A DNA stretch of 12,178 nucleotides, from the NCBI GenBank assembly GCA_035457545.1, contig DATIBM010000377.1, forward strand, positions 1 to 12,178, written 5' to 3'. Shown here piece by piece: positions 6,384-12,178 of the stretch. Made by a program: the position numbers and the translations under genes. Below the pieces are notes generated by a model. It had not been told where the DNA came from. It was given only the letters and a program-made list of their open reading frames with translations, and searched no databases. The first letter of the stretch is position 1, and each line of letters opens with the position of its first letter. The DNA comes from Nitrospira_G sp035457545 (GTDB taxonomy: Bacteria > Nitrospirota > Nitrospiria > Nitrospirales > Nitrospiraceae).

Positions 6384-7024
6384 TCGAAAATCTCCATGAG
6401 TTCTTCCGGCCGTTCGATAAACCAATCCGGACGGCAGGCCATCATCCTCTCGCGGTTGCCCATGCCATAGCCGACCGCGCAGACACGAATCCCCGCATTG
6501 TGTCCGCCGTTGATGTCGTTGGTGCTGTCCCCGATCAACACGGCCTGCTCCTTGTCCACGCCCAACTGATCGAGGATGTGGAGCAACATGCCCGGCTCCG
6601 GCTTAAGCCCGAAGCCGTTGTCGCCCCCGACGATGTAGTCGAAGTGATGGTCGCCCAGTCCATTGAGAATGACCTTGGTGTACTCCAGCGCCTTGTTCGT
6701 TGCGACTGCCTTTGCTTTCCGTGCGAAATGCGTCAGCACGGACTCGACGCCGGGATAGAACCTCGTCCGATCCAGGCAATGTGCCAGATAGTGGGCGCGA
6801 AAGACGCGCAGCGCCTCGGCATAGCGGATCTCGTCCATCTCGCCGACCGCGAGCCGCAACAGGCGCTTGACCCCGTCCCCGACGAATCCAAAGATCTCCT
6901 CCTGCGGCCGCTCGGGCAATCCGAGATCCCGCAGGGTCAGGTTGACGGCGTCCGCGATATCCCACTTGGATTCGATCAGCGTGCCGTCGAGGTCAAAGAT
7001 CAACAGCTTGACGGGAACGCGCAT
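6380..7024 (-). CDS. gph: HAD-superfamily hydrolase, phosphoglycolate phosphatase-like
   Basis: A 214-residue HAD subfamily IA phosphatase with all four motifs. Motif I is DLDGT (11-15, nucleophile D11 and acid D13), motif II VATNK (T109), motif III K141 in GLKPEP, motif IV GDSTND (165-170). The helical cap (about 18-85) and length match Gph, which hydrolyses 2-phosphoglycolate. Other small phosphorylated substrates (for example pyrophosphate with PpaX) are handled by close relatives, so the specific name is provisional. It starts two bases after the stop of the exported protein and overlaps the M16 catalytic gene by ATGA, so it is in the middle of a tight operon. Cytoplasmic. A link with pyruvate kinase at the head of the operon would fit removal of damaged or side-product metabolites. 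Confidence 0.88.
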   Translation of the reverse strand: MRVPVKLLIFDLDGTLIESKWDIADAVNLTLRDLGLPERPQEEIFGFVGDGVKRLLRLAVGEMDEIRYAEALRVFRAHYLAHCLDRTRFYPGVESVLTHFARKAKAVATNKALEYTKVILNGLGDHHFDYIVGGDNGFGLKPEPGMLLHILDQLGVDKEQAVLIGDSTNDINGGHNAGIRVCAVGYGMGNRERMMACRPDWFIERPEELMEIFE

Positions 7025-7026
7025 GA

Positions 7027-7611
7027 TTATTTTGCCTTCCGGATCGCCTCTCGGAGCGCATCCAATTGTTCTCGTTTGGCCAGATCCGTTTCATCGAGCC
7101 AGGCCTGCCGGACGTGGTTGATCATCCGCTTGTGGCCGATGTGCGGCGGCAGCACGGGCTCGACGATCCGCCACCGATTCCGCACGGCCTTGACCCGCAC
7201 CCGGACCACCTCCGGCCCCGGCTCCGGGATGAAGACGGCCTTTTCATAGTACACCAAGCCGAGCACCTTGAACTCGACCGGGATCACGACTTCCAGATTG
7301 TTCACGATCTCCCATTGGCTCGTCTCGTCGATCACTTTGAAATCCTCGATGACGACGGCATGACCCCACACCGGCTCGTCCTTCCAGGCCACATAGGGAG
7401 CGACCGTTTCATACGAGAGGGATTCCAGCCTGGCCCCCTTCGAATCAAGCGTGAAGTAGCGTTTGAGGATCTCCGTCGGATCGTGCGTGAGCCCGCCCGA
7501 CTGCGCCCCCGCCTGCCCCGCCATCAGTCCCCAGAGTCCGATGAAGACCATCAAGACCACGACCGGGAGCGACAGGAGCCGGCGCGGCCTTCCTTTCGTC
7601 AACCACCCCAT
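7027..7611 (-). CDS. Exported protein of unknown function
   Basis: A 194-residue protein with a clear Sec signal: basic RPRR, hydrophobic LSLPVVVLMVFIGLWGLMAG, and a likely cleavage after AGA at position 36. The mature part (about 155 residues) begins THDPTEILKRYFTLDSKGARLE and continues as alternating beta strands with WEIVNNLEVVIPVEF and VRVRVKAVRNRWRIVEPVLP, ending in a charged helix. The helix-then-strands order is reminiscent of NTF2-like folds, but I see no family signature and do not assign one. It has no lipobox cysteine. It lies three bases downstream of pyruvate kinase and two bases upstream of the phosphatase, so it is co-transcribed with both. Its ribosome-binding site is weak, suggesting coupling to pyruvate kinase translation. 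Confidence 0.85.
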   Translation of the reverse strand: MGWLTKGRPRRLLSLPVVVLMVFIGLWGLMAGQAGAQSGGLTHDPTEILKRYFTLDSKGARLESLSYETVAPYVAWKDEPVWGHAVVIEDFKVIDETSQWEIVNNLEVVIPVEFKVLGLVYYEKAVFIPEPGPEVVRVRVKAVRNRWRIVEPVLPPHIGHKRMINHVRQAWLDETDLAKREQLDALREAIRKAK

Positions 7612-7614
7612 GCT

Positions 7615-9066
7615 TCAGCCAACTTCGTGCAACTTCATCAAATTCGTTCCGCCCGGCCATCCGATCCTCGTTCCGGACAGGATCACGATGCGTTGACCGG
7701 CCTTCGCCAACCCCTCGGCCTTCAGGCGGCGCTCGGCCTCGGTGATGCGCTCGTCGGTTTGTGCGATCTGGGCCATCGTATAGGGCAGCACTCCCCAGTA
7801 GAGCGCCATCCGTTGCCGGACCGACTCGAACGGTGTGAACGCAATAATCGGAGCAGCCGGGCGCTGTTTGGACATGAGCCGCGCCGTCATGCCCTTCTCG
7901 CTGAAGACCACGATCGCGCCGGCGCCGATGGCCGCGGCCGCCGTGGAGGCCGAGGTGGAAATGGCTTCGGGAAAGGACATGCGGCCCTGATCGGGCTGAG
8001 CACGGCGCACGAACTTCGGCCCGGTCTCCACTTCCGCCGCCTGTACGATGCGATCCATCACCTGCACGGCCTCGACCGGATATTGCCCGATCGCCGTTTC
8101 GGCCGAGAGCATCACCGCGTCCGTCCCGTCGAAGACCGCGTTCGCCACGTCCGAGGCCTCGGCCCTGGTCGGCCTCGGGCTCCGCGTCATCGACTCCAAC
8201 ATTTGCGTGGCCGTGATGACGAACCGGCGGCGCCGGTTGGCCTGGCTGATGATGCGCTTTTGCAGGACCGGGACGATTTCAGGCCCCATCTCGACGCCCA
8301 GGTCACCGCGGGCGATCATGACCCCGTCCGCCTCTTCGAGGATCGCCTCGAGCTTCTCCACGGCCTCGGCCCGTTCGATCTTGGCGATGATCGGCTGATC
8401 CCCGCCGCAGTCCTTCAGCAGTTTGCGGGCCCCCACGATATCGGCCGGGCCCCGCACGAACGACAGCGCGAGATAATCCACGCCCTGCTGCACCCCGAAT
8501 CGAATGTGCTCCCGATCCCGGTCGGTGAGCGTCGGGGCGCTGATCGCGGTGCCCGGAAGATTCATGCCTTTGTTGGAGCGCACCAGCCCCGGCGTGACCA
8601 CCGTGCAGAGCACATCGGAGGCTTCGATCGTCACCACGCGCAGCTCGATCAAACCGTCGTCGATGAGAATCCGCGCGCCCGGCTTCACATCCCGGCTCAG
8701 GTGGGGATAGGTCACCGGCATCTCCGTCTCGGAGACGGTTCGGCTCGCGTGATAGCCATGTTGCCCGCCGGAGCGCAGGGCCGAGCCGACTAACCGCACC
8801 CGCTGGCCGGGCTGAAGATGAATTCCCTCCGGTGCCAGCAGGCCCAGCCGGATGCGCGGCCCTTGCAGGTCTTGAAGAATGGCGACCGCCCGTCCCTTCC
8901 GGCCGGTCGCCTGTCGGATCAACGCGATGGTCTTGGCATGTTCGTCGAGCGTGCCGTGCGAGAAGTTCAGCCGCGCCACGTCCATTCCGCAGTCGAGCAA
9001 CTGTTGCAGGCTGTCGAGCGAGCGGCTTGCCGGACCGATCGTGCAGACGATTTTGGCTTTTCGCAT
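7615..9066 (-). CDS. pyk: Pyruvate kinase
   Basis: A 483-residue enzyme of standard length that converts phosphoenolpyruvate and ADP to pyruvate and ATP, the last step of glycolysis. Recognisable features are the N-terminal MRKAKIVCTIGPASRS, the ARLNFSHG segment with R32, N34 and S36, QDLQGP (D66), the catalytic lysine K229 in IIAKIE with E231, metal ligand D255 in ARGDLG, T287 in TATQML, and DGTDAVMLSAETAIG. The B domain spans roughly 70-170. The C-terminal regulatory domain ends ILSGTRIGWPGGTNLMKLHEV. It is the first gene of a five-gene minus-strand operon. No good Shine-Dalgarno sequence precedes the ATG at 9066 (bases just upstream are GGCTCCTTCAACCCC). The next in-frame start would remove essential N-terminal residues, so this start is kept. 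Confidence 0.97.
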   Translation of the reverse strand: MRKAKIVCTIGPASRSLDSLQQLLDCGMDVARLNFSHGTLDEHAKTIALIRQATGRKGRAVAILQDLQGPRIRLGLLAPEGIHLQPGQRVRLVGSALRSGGQHGYHASRTVSETEMPVTYPHLSRDVKPGARILIDDGLIELRVVTIEASDVLCTVVTPGLVRSNKGMNLPGTAISAPTLTDRDREHIRFGVQQGVDYLALSFVRGPADIVGARKLLKDCGGDQPIIAKIERAEAVEKLEAILEEADGVMIARGDLGVEMGPEIVPVLQKRIISQANRRRRFVITATQMLESMTRSPRPTRAEASDVANAVFDGTDAVMLSAETAIGQYPVEAVQVMDRIVQAAEVETGPKFVRRAQPDQGRMSFPEAISTSASTAAAAIGAGAIVVFSEKGMTARLMSKQRPAAPIIAFTPFESVRQRMALYWGVLPYTMAQIAQTDERITEAERRLKAEGLAKAGQRIVILSGTRIGWPGGTNLMKLHEVG

Positions 9067-9401
9067 GGGGTTGAAGGAGCCGGCCTAGCCCGCTTATTCA
9101 TGAACGCTTCTGCTGCCTTGGCCCATTGCAACAGAGAAGCAACGGGCGCCCCGATTCGCGGCTGCGACAAGCCTGTCGGCGGGCGTGCTCGCCGCTCAGT
9201 TCCTCAACGTACTGTTTTAAATACGCCTCGATCCCTCGCGGCTGTGCTAGCCCGTCTCGCGAAGCGATTCCCGGGTACCCGTTGCTCTTCGCGATGCAAC
9301 GGGTGCAACGCCACGAACCGCCCTGAATAATGCGGGCCAGACGTGCAGGCGGAAGCTGTCGTCGTTCGCGGAGATTGTAACAGAGGGGTCCGGGGGTCGC
9401 A
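9067..9401. other. Intergenic region between divergent pyk and barnase genes
   Basis: A 335-bp gap that should hold the promoters of the pyk operon and of the ribonuclease gene. I see no convincing -35/-10 pair. It contains an 8-bp perfect inverted repeat CCCGTTGC/GCAACGGG with a 10-base loop at 9278-9303. On the minus strand a frame stays open from 9430 to 9101 (110 codons) without any ATG, GTG or TTG start; it may be a gene remnant (see findings). Confidence 0.6.
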
Positions 9402-9977
9402 ATGAACGCGCGTTGGAGTGCGTCCTCGGTTCATTGTATCGGTTCATGGCGAAGTGCTACGGTGTTCCTGCCTATGCACTCGAAGGTGGCCGGCAGATCT
9501 TCCATGATGCCGATCGCGCTCTTTGGATCGGCCCTGGCTGCGATCCTGCTGATCGCCGGGCTCATCGCCGGAGGGCGCGTTGATCCGGCCGGTGCGGCAC
9601 CGGTTCTTCAGGAAGAACGGGTATCGGCAGATCAATCTGCCCGAGGTGACCTGGCTGGTCCAACTGAGCATGCTGAGGCTACCGATCATGCTGCCGATCT
9701 ACGAAGCGATCAGCGAGTCGAGGGAGTGCCGGCCACCGCTTACGAGGTGTTGGCTGCGATTCAACGGAACAGAGGCAAGCCGCCACCCGGCTATGTCGGC
9801 GGCCGGACGTTCATGAACCGGGAGCGGCGCCTCCCCTCGGGCCGATACCGGGAGTACGACATCCACCCGCTGGTGCCGGGCAGGAATCGCGGGGCCGAGC
9901 GCATTGTGGTGGATCAGCGCAGCGGCAAGGCCTATTACACAAGCGACCATTACCGGACTTTTATTCCCATGAACTGA
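9402..9977 (+). CDS. Secreted barnase-type guanyl-specific ribonuclease
   Basis: The C-terminal 80 residues match microbial ribonucleases of the barnase/N1/T1 family. Segments are GGRTFMNRERRLP (133-145), YREYDIHP with general base E151, RGAERIVVD with R163 and R167, and TSDHYRTF with acid H183. These correspond to barnase E73, R83, R87 and H102. Barnase-type enzymes cut RNA 3' of guanosine. Residues 36-66 are hydrophobic and end in AGAAP, consistent with a signal peptide or membrane anchor. A low-complexity acidic linker (about 70-110) separates it from the nuclease. The start is uncertain: GTG-free ATGs at 9402, 9474 and 9504 are all possible. 9402 has GGGGG five bases upstream, while 9474 gives a more conventional signal peptide. 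The inhibitor gene follows directly. Confidence 0.88.
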   Translation: MNARWSASSVHCIGSWRSATVFLPMHSKVAGRSSMMPIALFGSALAAILLIAGLIAGGRVDPAGAAPVLQEERVSADQSARGDLAGPTEHAEATDHAADLRSDQRVEGVPATAYEVLAAIQRNRGKPPPGYVGGRTFMNRERRLPSGRYREYDIHPLVPGRNRGAERIVVDQRSGKAYYTSDHYRTFIPMN

Positions 9978-9984
9978 GGATCTG

Positions 9985-10458
9985 ATGCCAACACGTCATC
10001 GATTGCTGTCTCTCACATCTCCCTGGGTCTATCTGCTGGTGCTGAAGCCGGATGAGACGGCGATGGCCCGGCTCGCGCCGCCGGACGATCTGACCGTCAA
10101 GACGCTGGACGGCCGCGCCTGCCGGACGAAGGACGGGCTGCTCAAGGAACTCGCTGTCACCCTGGCCTTTCCCGATTACTTCGGCGAAAACTGGGATGCG
10201 CTGGAAGAATGCCTCTGCGACCTGTCGTGGGTCGCCGGCGCCGGCCATCTGTTGGTGATCGACCGGGCGGACGCGCTGCTCGCAGGGGCGGACAAGGACT
10301 ATCGGACCTTCATCAACATCCTGCGCGCGGCCGGCGCCTACTGGGCCTCCGAGGAGGCGGGCCGCTCTCCGAAACCGTTCCATACGGTCTGCGTGGTCAC
10401 GGAGGAGGGGAAATCAGCCCGCGCACGCTGGAACCTTCCGCTCTGGAAGGGACGATGA
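9985..10458 (+). CDS. Barstar-family ribonuclease inhibitor
   Basis: A 157-residue cytoplasmic protein whose residues about 38-145 match barstar: LDGRACRTKDGLLKELA, then FPDYFGENWDALEECLCDL. The GENWDAL helix is the barnase-binding helix; D71 corresponds to barstar D35 (which contacts the active site) and E75 to D39. Barstar itself is 90 residues, so this protein has about 35 extra N-terminal residues and a longer C-terminus. The start ATG is seven bases after the ribonuclease stop, with TGAGG of the stop region serving as ribosome-binding site five bases upstream. Translation coupled to the toxin gene would ensure that inhibitor is present in the producing cell. An in-frame ATG at 10063 is an alternative start that would give a more usual length. 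Confidence 0.9.
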   Translation: MPTRHRLLSLTSPWVYLLVLKPDETAMARLAPPDDLTVKTLDGRACRTKDGLLKELAVTLAFPDYFGENWDALEECLCDLSWVAGAGHLLVIDRADALLAGADKDYRTFINILRAAGAYWASEEAGRSPKPFHTVCVVTEEGKSARARWNLPLWKGR

Positions 10459-10539
10459 CAGAAGGCAGCTCACCTCGATAGTGTCGGGGGCCTCAGCAAA
10501 TGCGACAAGGCCATAAGACTGAAAGGGAGCTGGACGCAC

Positions 10540-10719
10540 AATCACGAGAGGTGTTTCTCCGGCGTCCTATTGAAGGCAGAGGAATGGAACCATGTGCAAG
10601 GTGCTTCTCCGCCGGCTCAGTTACAGAAGGATAACGAATAGCCGGCGGTTCAAGCGTAGCTTGGTATAGAGGGGCTGCGCCCGATGAGCCACCGGGTCTA
10701 GCGAAGCTTGGATCAAAGG
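10540..10719 (+). repeat. Mosaic of partial and degenerate copies of the structured element
   Basis: Most of the 357-bp gap between barstar and the YidB gene is made of related copies. Copy A is only the 5' half (10546-10577, GAGGTGTTTCTCCGG...). Copy B (10596-10672) is full length, with a perfect CCGCCGGCT/AGCCGGCGG stem and the hairpin CAAGC-GTA-GCTTG. Copy B' (10668-10719) is only the 3' half and matches the 3' half of the intact copy at 10759-10802 with one difference over 44 nt. Both complete 3' ends here are damaged (AGAGG and AAAGG instead of GGAGG), and none precedes a start codon. The stretch 10459-10539 shows nothing recognisable. Confidence 0.7.
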
Positions 10720-10730
10720 AAGCAATCACG

Positions 10731-10810
10731 TGAGGTGTTTCTCCGGCGGCCTCACTGAAGAGGGGCTGCGCCCGATGAGCCGCCGGGTCTAGCGAAGCTT
10801 GGTATGGAGG
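10731..10810 (+). promoter_or_regulatory. Structured 5'-UTR element, intact copy C, before the YidB gene
   Basis: Layout is the same as the minus-strand copy at 1287-1367. It begins TGAGGTGTTTCTCC, then GGCGGC paired with GCCGCC, the inner hairpin GGGC-TGC-GCCC, the second hairpin CTAGC-GAA-GCTTG (one U-U mismatch), GTAT and GGAGG. The GGAGG is five bases before the YidB ATG and complementary to the 5' UCUCC. Compared with copy 1 the inner hairpin changes AGGC/GCCT to GGGC/GCCC, a compensatory pair. The CC of UCUCC can pair either with the central stem or with GGAGG, which would give two alternative folds. Confidence 0.55.
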
Positions 10811-10815
10811 TTCCT

Positions 10816-11226
10816 ATGGGACTGTTTGATCAACTGGCACAGGCGGCATCGTTGTTCAGTCAAGGCGGTGGGAAAAACGACCAATTACTCCAAGCCATGA
10901 CACAACTCCTGGGGAAGGACAGCAGCATCGGCGGCTTGAACGGGCTAATCCAGGCCCTTCAGAGGAGCGGGCTCTCGGAGATCGTCAACTCCTGGGTGAG
11001 CACCAGTGCCAACCTTCCTATCAGTCCCGAGCAGATTCAGTAGGGCTTGGGGAGCCAGCTGCTTCAGCAGTTGTCCGCCGGTACAGGGCTTTCCCAGGAG
11101 GCCTGCAGCAGTCAATTATCGAGCCTGCTCCCGACCCTGGTGGACAGGCTGACGCCTGAAGGACAAGTGCCTGAATCCAACTTACTGGAGCAGGGCTTGA
11201 GTCTGTTGCGCAGGAAGCTTGGATAA
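10816..11226 (+). pseudogene. YidB-family (DUF937) gene interrupted by an in-frame TAG
   Basis: Starting at ATG 10816 (GGAGG five bases upstream), the frame reads MGLFDQLAQAASLFSQ, later GGLNGLIQALQRSGLSEIVNSW and ANLPISPEQIQ. It then meets TAG at 11041-11043 (codon 76) and continues in the same frame with GLGSQLLQQLSAGTGLSQEA, SLLPTLVDRLTPEGQVP and a normal TAA at 11224. Both halves together (136 codons) match a complete YidB-family protein, whose conserved core runs through exactly this point (NLPISPEQIQQ...). A CAG to TAG transition would explain it. The first half alone would be 75 residues. Possibilities are a recent nonsense mutation, a sequence error, or amber readthrough. YidB function is not well established. 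The upstream regulatory element and downstream terminator are intact, which suggests recent damage. Confidence 0.85.
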
Positions 11227-11258
11227 GCGGAGAGTGGCTTGACCGGGCCTGAAACGAA

Positions 11259-11299
11259 GCGGCCTCACCGGGGTTCCCGGTGAGGCCGCCTGCTTTTCT
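11259..11299 (+). terminator. Intrinsic terminator after the YidB gene
   Basis: A perfect 14-bp stem (GCGGCCTCACCGGG at 11259-11272 and its complement at 11276-11289) with a three-base loop GTT, followed by CTGCTTTTCT. It lies 32 bp after the YidB TAA. On the other strand the hairpin is followed by TTCGTTTC, so it may also terminate the minus-strand CAWC genes that converge on it. Confidence 0.93.
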
Positions 11300-11342
11300 C
11301 TATCTGCGTTAACCCGTGAAACCCGCCATCCGTTAGGTTGGG

Positions 11343-11543
11343 TCATCCGACCCCTGCAGGGTCGGACCGTAGTTGCCCCTCGACCGAGTGAACGCGTTTC
11401 AACCCGGCCTTGAGCCTCGCGTAATAGACCTCGGAGTGAGAGGAACAAATCCCGTGGGACACCCGTTGATCCACGGTGGGATGGATCTCCCGAATGAACC
11501 CGGGCTTCCCTTCTCTCTGACACCAGGCGCACACGACCTTCAT
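11343..11543 (-). CDS. Small CAWC/HGIC cysteine-rich protein (paralogue 1)
   Basis: A 66-residue protein beginning MKVVCAWCQREGKPGF and containing SHGICSSH. The pattern CxxC, about 21 residues, HGIC, then xxH looks like a small metal (probably zinc) binding knuckle. Similar CxWC...SHGIC modules occur at the ends of some sensor proteins and as free-standing small proteins; no function is established for this form. ATG at 11543 has GGAG seven bases upstream, and similarity to its neighbour begins at the same residue. The longer frame up to 11663 has no ribosome-binding site and was not used. The second paralogue lies 215 bp upstream on the same strand, suggesting tandem duplication. It converges on the YidB gene across a shared terminator. 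Confidence 0.8.
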   Translation of the reverse strand: MKVVCAWCQREGKPGFIREIHPTVDQRVSHGICSSHSEVYYARLKAGLKRVHSVEGQLRSDPAGVG

Positions 11544-11679
11544 GAAAATGCTCCAATATCCTGTCGCCGCAATTGTCTCGTGAACGATCTCCTCACCGTC
11601 ATGCCACCCACACTCCCGAATCAAGCAAATTTCAGACCGTCTGGCGTACATTGAGAACTCCATGAGTTTTCAATGACTT

Positions 11680-11702
11680 GTCTGTCTTATCTCCGGACAG
11701 AC
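11680..11702. repeat. Inverted repeat GTCTGTC/GACAGAC
   Basis: Perfect 7-bp arms (11680-11686 and 11696-11702) with a nine-base loop, in the gap between the two CAWC genes. It could be a weak hairpin after the upstream gene (no T-run on the minus strand) or a protein-binding site for the downstream one. Confidence 0.45.
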
Positions 11703-11708
11703 CACAGA

Positions 11709-11739
11709 ACTGTATCTGGTCCGACGGACGACTGTATCT
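11709..11739. promoter_or_regulatory. Two 9-bp direct repeats ACTGTATCT, 22 bp apart
   Basis: ACTGTATCT occurs at 11709-11717 and again at 11731-11739, a distance close to two helical turns, with the small palindrome GTCC-GAC-GGAC between them. They lie 166-196 bp upstream of the 66-residue CAWC gene and 20 bp downstream of its paralogue's stop. The geometry suits a dimeric regulator or duplicated -10-like elements (AGATACAGT on the minus strand), but this is only an inference. Confidence 0.35.
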
Positions 11740-11758
11740 TTTCGGTTGGACAACCCGT

Positions 11759-12010
11759 CTACGACTGAGCCCAGCGGTCCTCGCGGCCTGTCCCGGATTC
11801 GGTTTCCTGTCCTGTCAGCCCTTCACCCACTCCAACAGGGACCGGCGGACAAGCAAGCTCGGTCTCGGTCTCATGGTCACAGTTCTGCAGGTAGGTCCTG
11901 ACGTGTGTCCAACAAATTCCGTGGGTGGTTCGTGGGTCGTCGAACGGACTGGTTTCGCCAAGCAATCCCATCCGACCTTCCCGCTCACACCAGGCACAAA
12001 CAAGCAGCAT
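11759..12010 (-). CDS. Small CAWC/HGIC cysteine-rich protein (paralogue 2)
   Basis: An 83-residue protein beginning MLLVCAWCEREGRMGL with THGICWTH, clearly related to the 66-residue protein downstream: VCAWC, REG, the spacing to HGIC and the following xxH are all shared. The four-ligand pattern suggests a zinc-binding module. The C-terminal 40 residues (from about 44) are polar, rich in Gly, Glu and Thr, and have no counterpart in the paralogue. The start ATG at 12010 has GGGAG eight bases upstream. No signal peptide is seen. Role unknown; a free-standing regulator or adaptor is possible. Confidence 0.78.
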   Translation of the reverse strand: MLLVCAWCEREGRMGLLGETSPFDDPRTTHGICWTHVRTYLQNCDHETETELACPPVPVGVGEGLTGQETESGTGREDRWAQS

Positions 12011-12126
12011 GGTCGGTGCTCCCGGTTGTATTGCCTACAACACTCAGCAAATCTCGGGCCGGAAGGATGCCACAGCTATTTTCCTGCTCTTTTCGCGGAC
12101 TTTGATTCTAGGAGGAGTTGGGGAAC

Positions 12127-12178
12127 GTGCATGGGCCTGATAAGCGGGTGAAGGAATGTATGGATCCGCCGCGCGAAA
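12127..12178 (+). CDS. Possible start of a further gene (truncated by window edge)
   Basis: A frame opening with GTG at 12127 (HGPDKRVKECMDPPRE) remains open to the window end. AGGAGGAG lies just upstream, though its spacing to the GTG (about 10 bases) is long. The alternative ATG at 12131 meets TGA after six codons and is rejected. Seventeen codons are too few to name a product. Confidence 0.25.
   Translation, partial: MHGPDKRVKECMDPPRE

Noticed and set aside
7066..8793. Long plus-strand open frame (575 codons) opposite pyk
   Set aside because: Antisense to pyruvate kinase and the exported protein, with His/Asp/Arg-rich composition and no domain.
10540..10810. Reading the repeat cluster as a CRISPR array
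   Set aside because: Copies are about 80 nt, differ in completeness, have internal hairpins and no regular unique spacers.
11678..12151. Plus-strand frame of 157 codons
   Set aside because: Lies opposite the 83-residue CAWC gene, which has a ribosome-binding site and a paralogue; no family features on this strand.
1..12178. tRNA or rRNA genes
   Set aside because: No cloverleaf-type or rRNA-like stretch was noticed on either strand by eye; a covariance search would be needed to exclude it fully.

Overview
The window is GC-rich, gene-dense bacterial chromosome. The overall gene set (small CAWC zinc-knuckle-like proteins, a YidB-family gene, an M16 peptidase pair in one operon, a GYD-domain gene) is what I would expect from Nitrospira or a close relative. 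That assignment is inference from recollection of family content; no rRNA or marker gene is present to prove it.

Left part (1-1518). A minus-strand group reads GYD-domain protein, then a macro-domain protein, then an HTH plus metallo-beta-lactamase-fold protein that runs off the left edge. The GYD gene is preceded by an 81-nt structured element that ends in its Shine-Dalgarno sequence. Across a 238-bp gap a winged-helix regulator of the HVO_A0114 type is transcribed on the plus strand. It converges on a distinctly more AT-rich minus-strand gene (1903-3042) whose C-terminus carries a HEPN-like RNQIAH motif. These two look like accessory cargo.

Central part (3170-9066). Five minus-strand genes are packed with 2-3 bp gaps or ATGA overlaps: pyruvate kinase, an exported protein of unknown function, a Gph-like HAD phosphatase, an M16 metallopeptidase with intact HxxEH, and a second M16 protein that lacks the zinc site. 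The last two look like the catalytic and substrate-binding halves of one periplasmic or exported protease. An 84-nt inverted repeat follows the last gene.

Right part (9067-12178). After a 335-bp gap comes a plus-strand barnase-type secreted ribonuclease followed seven bases later by its barstar-type inhibitor. Next is a 357-bp region filled with intact and broken copies of the same structured element seen at 1287-1367. The last intact copy supplies the Shine-Dalgarno sequence of a YidB-family gene that is interrupted by one in-frame TAG. A strong intrinsic terminator follows. Two minus-strand paralogous small CAWC/HGIC proteins and possibly the beginning of another plus-strand gene close the window.

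The most notable signal is the repeated 5'-UTR element. In both intact copies it has two internal hairpins, and a conserved UCUCC at its 5' end is complementary to the GGAGG at its 3' end. Stem changes between copies are compensatory. The copies not placed before a gene have lost that complementarity. It may be an undescribed cis-regulatory RNA that spreads or duplicates.
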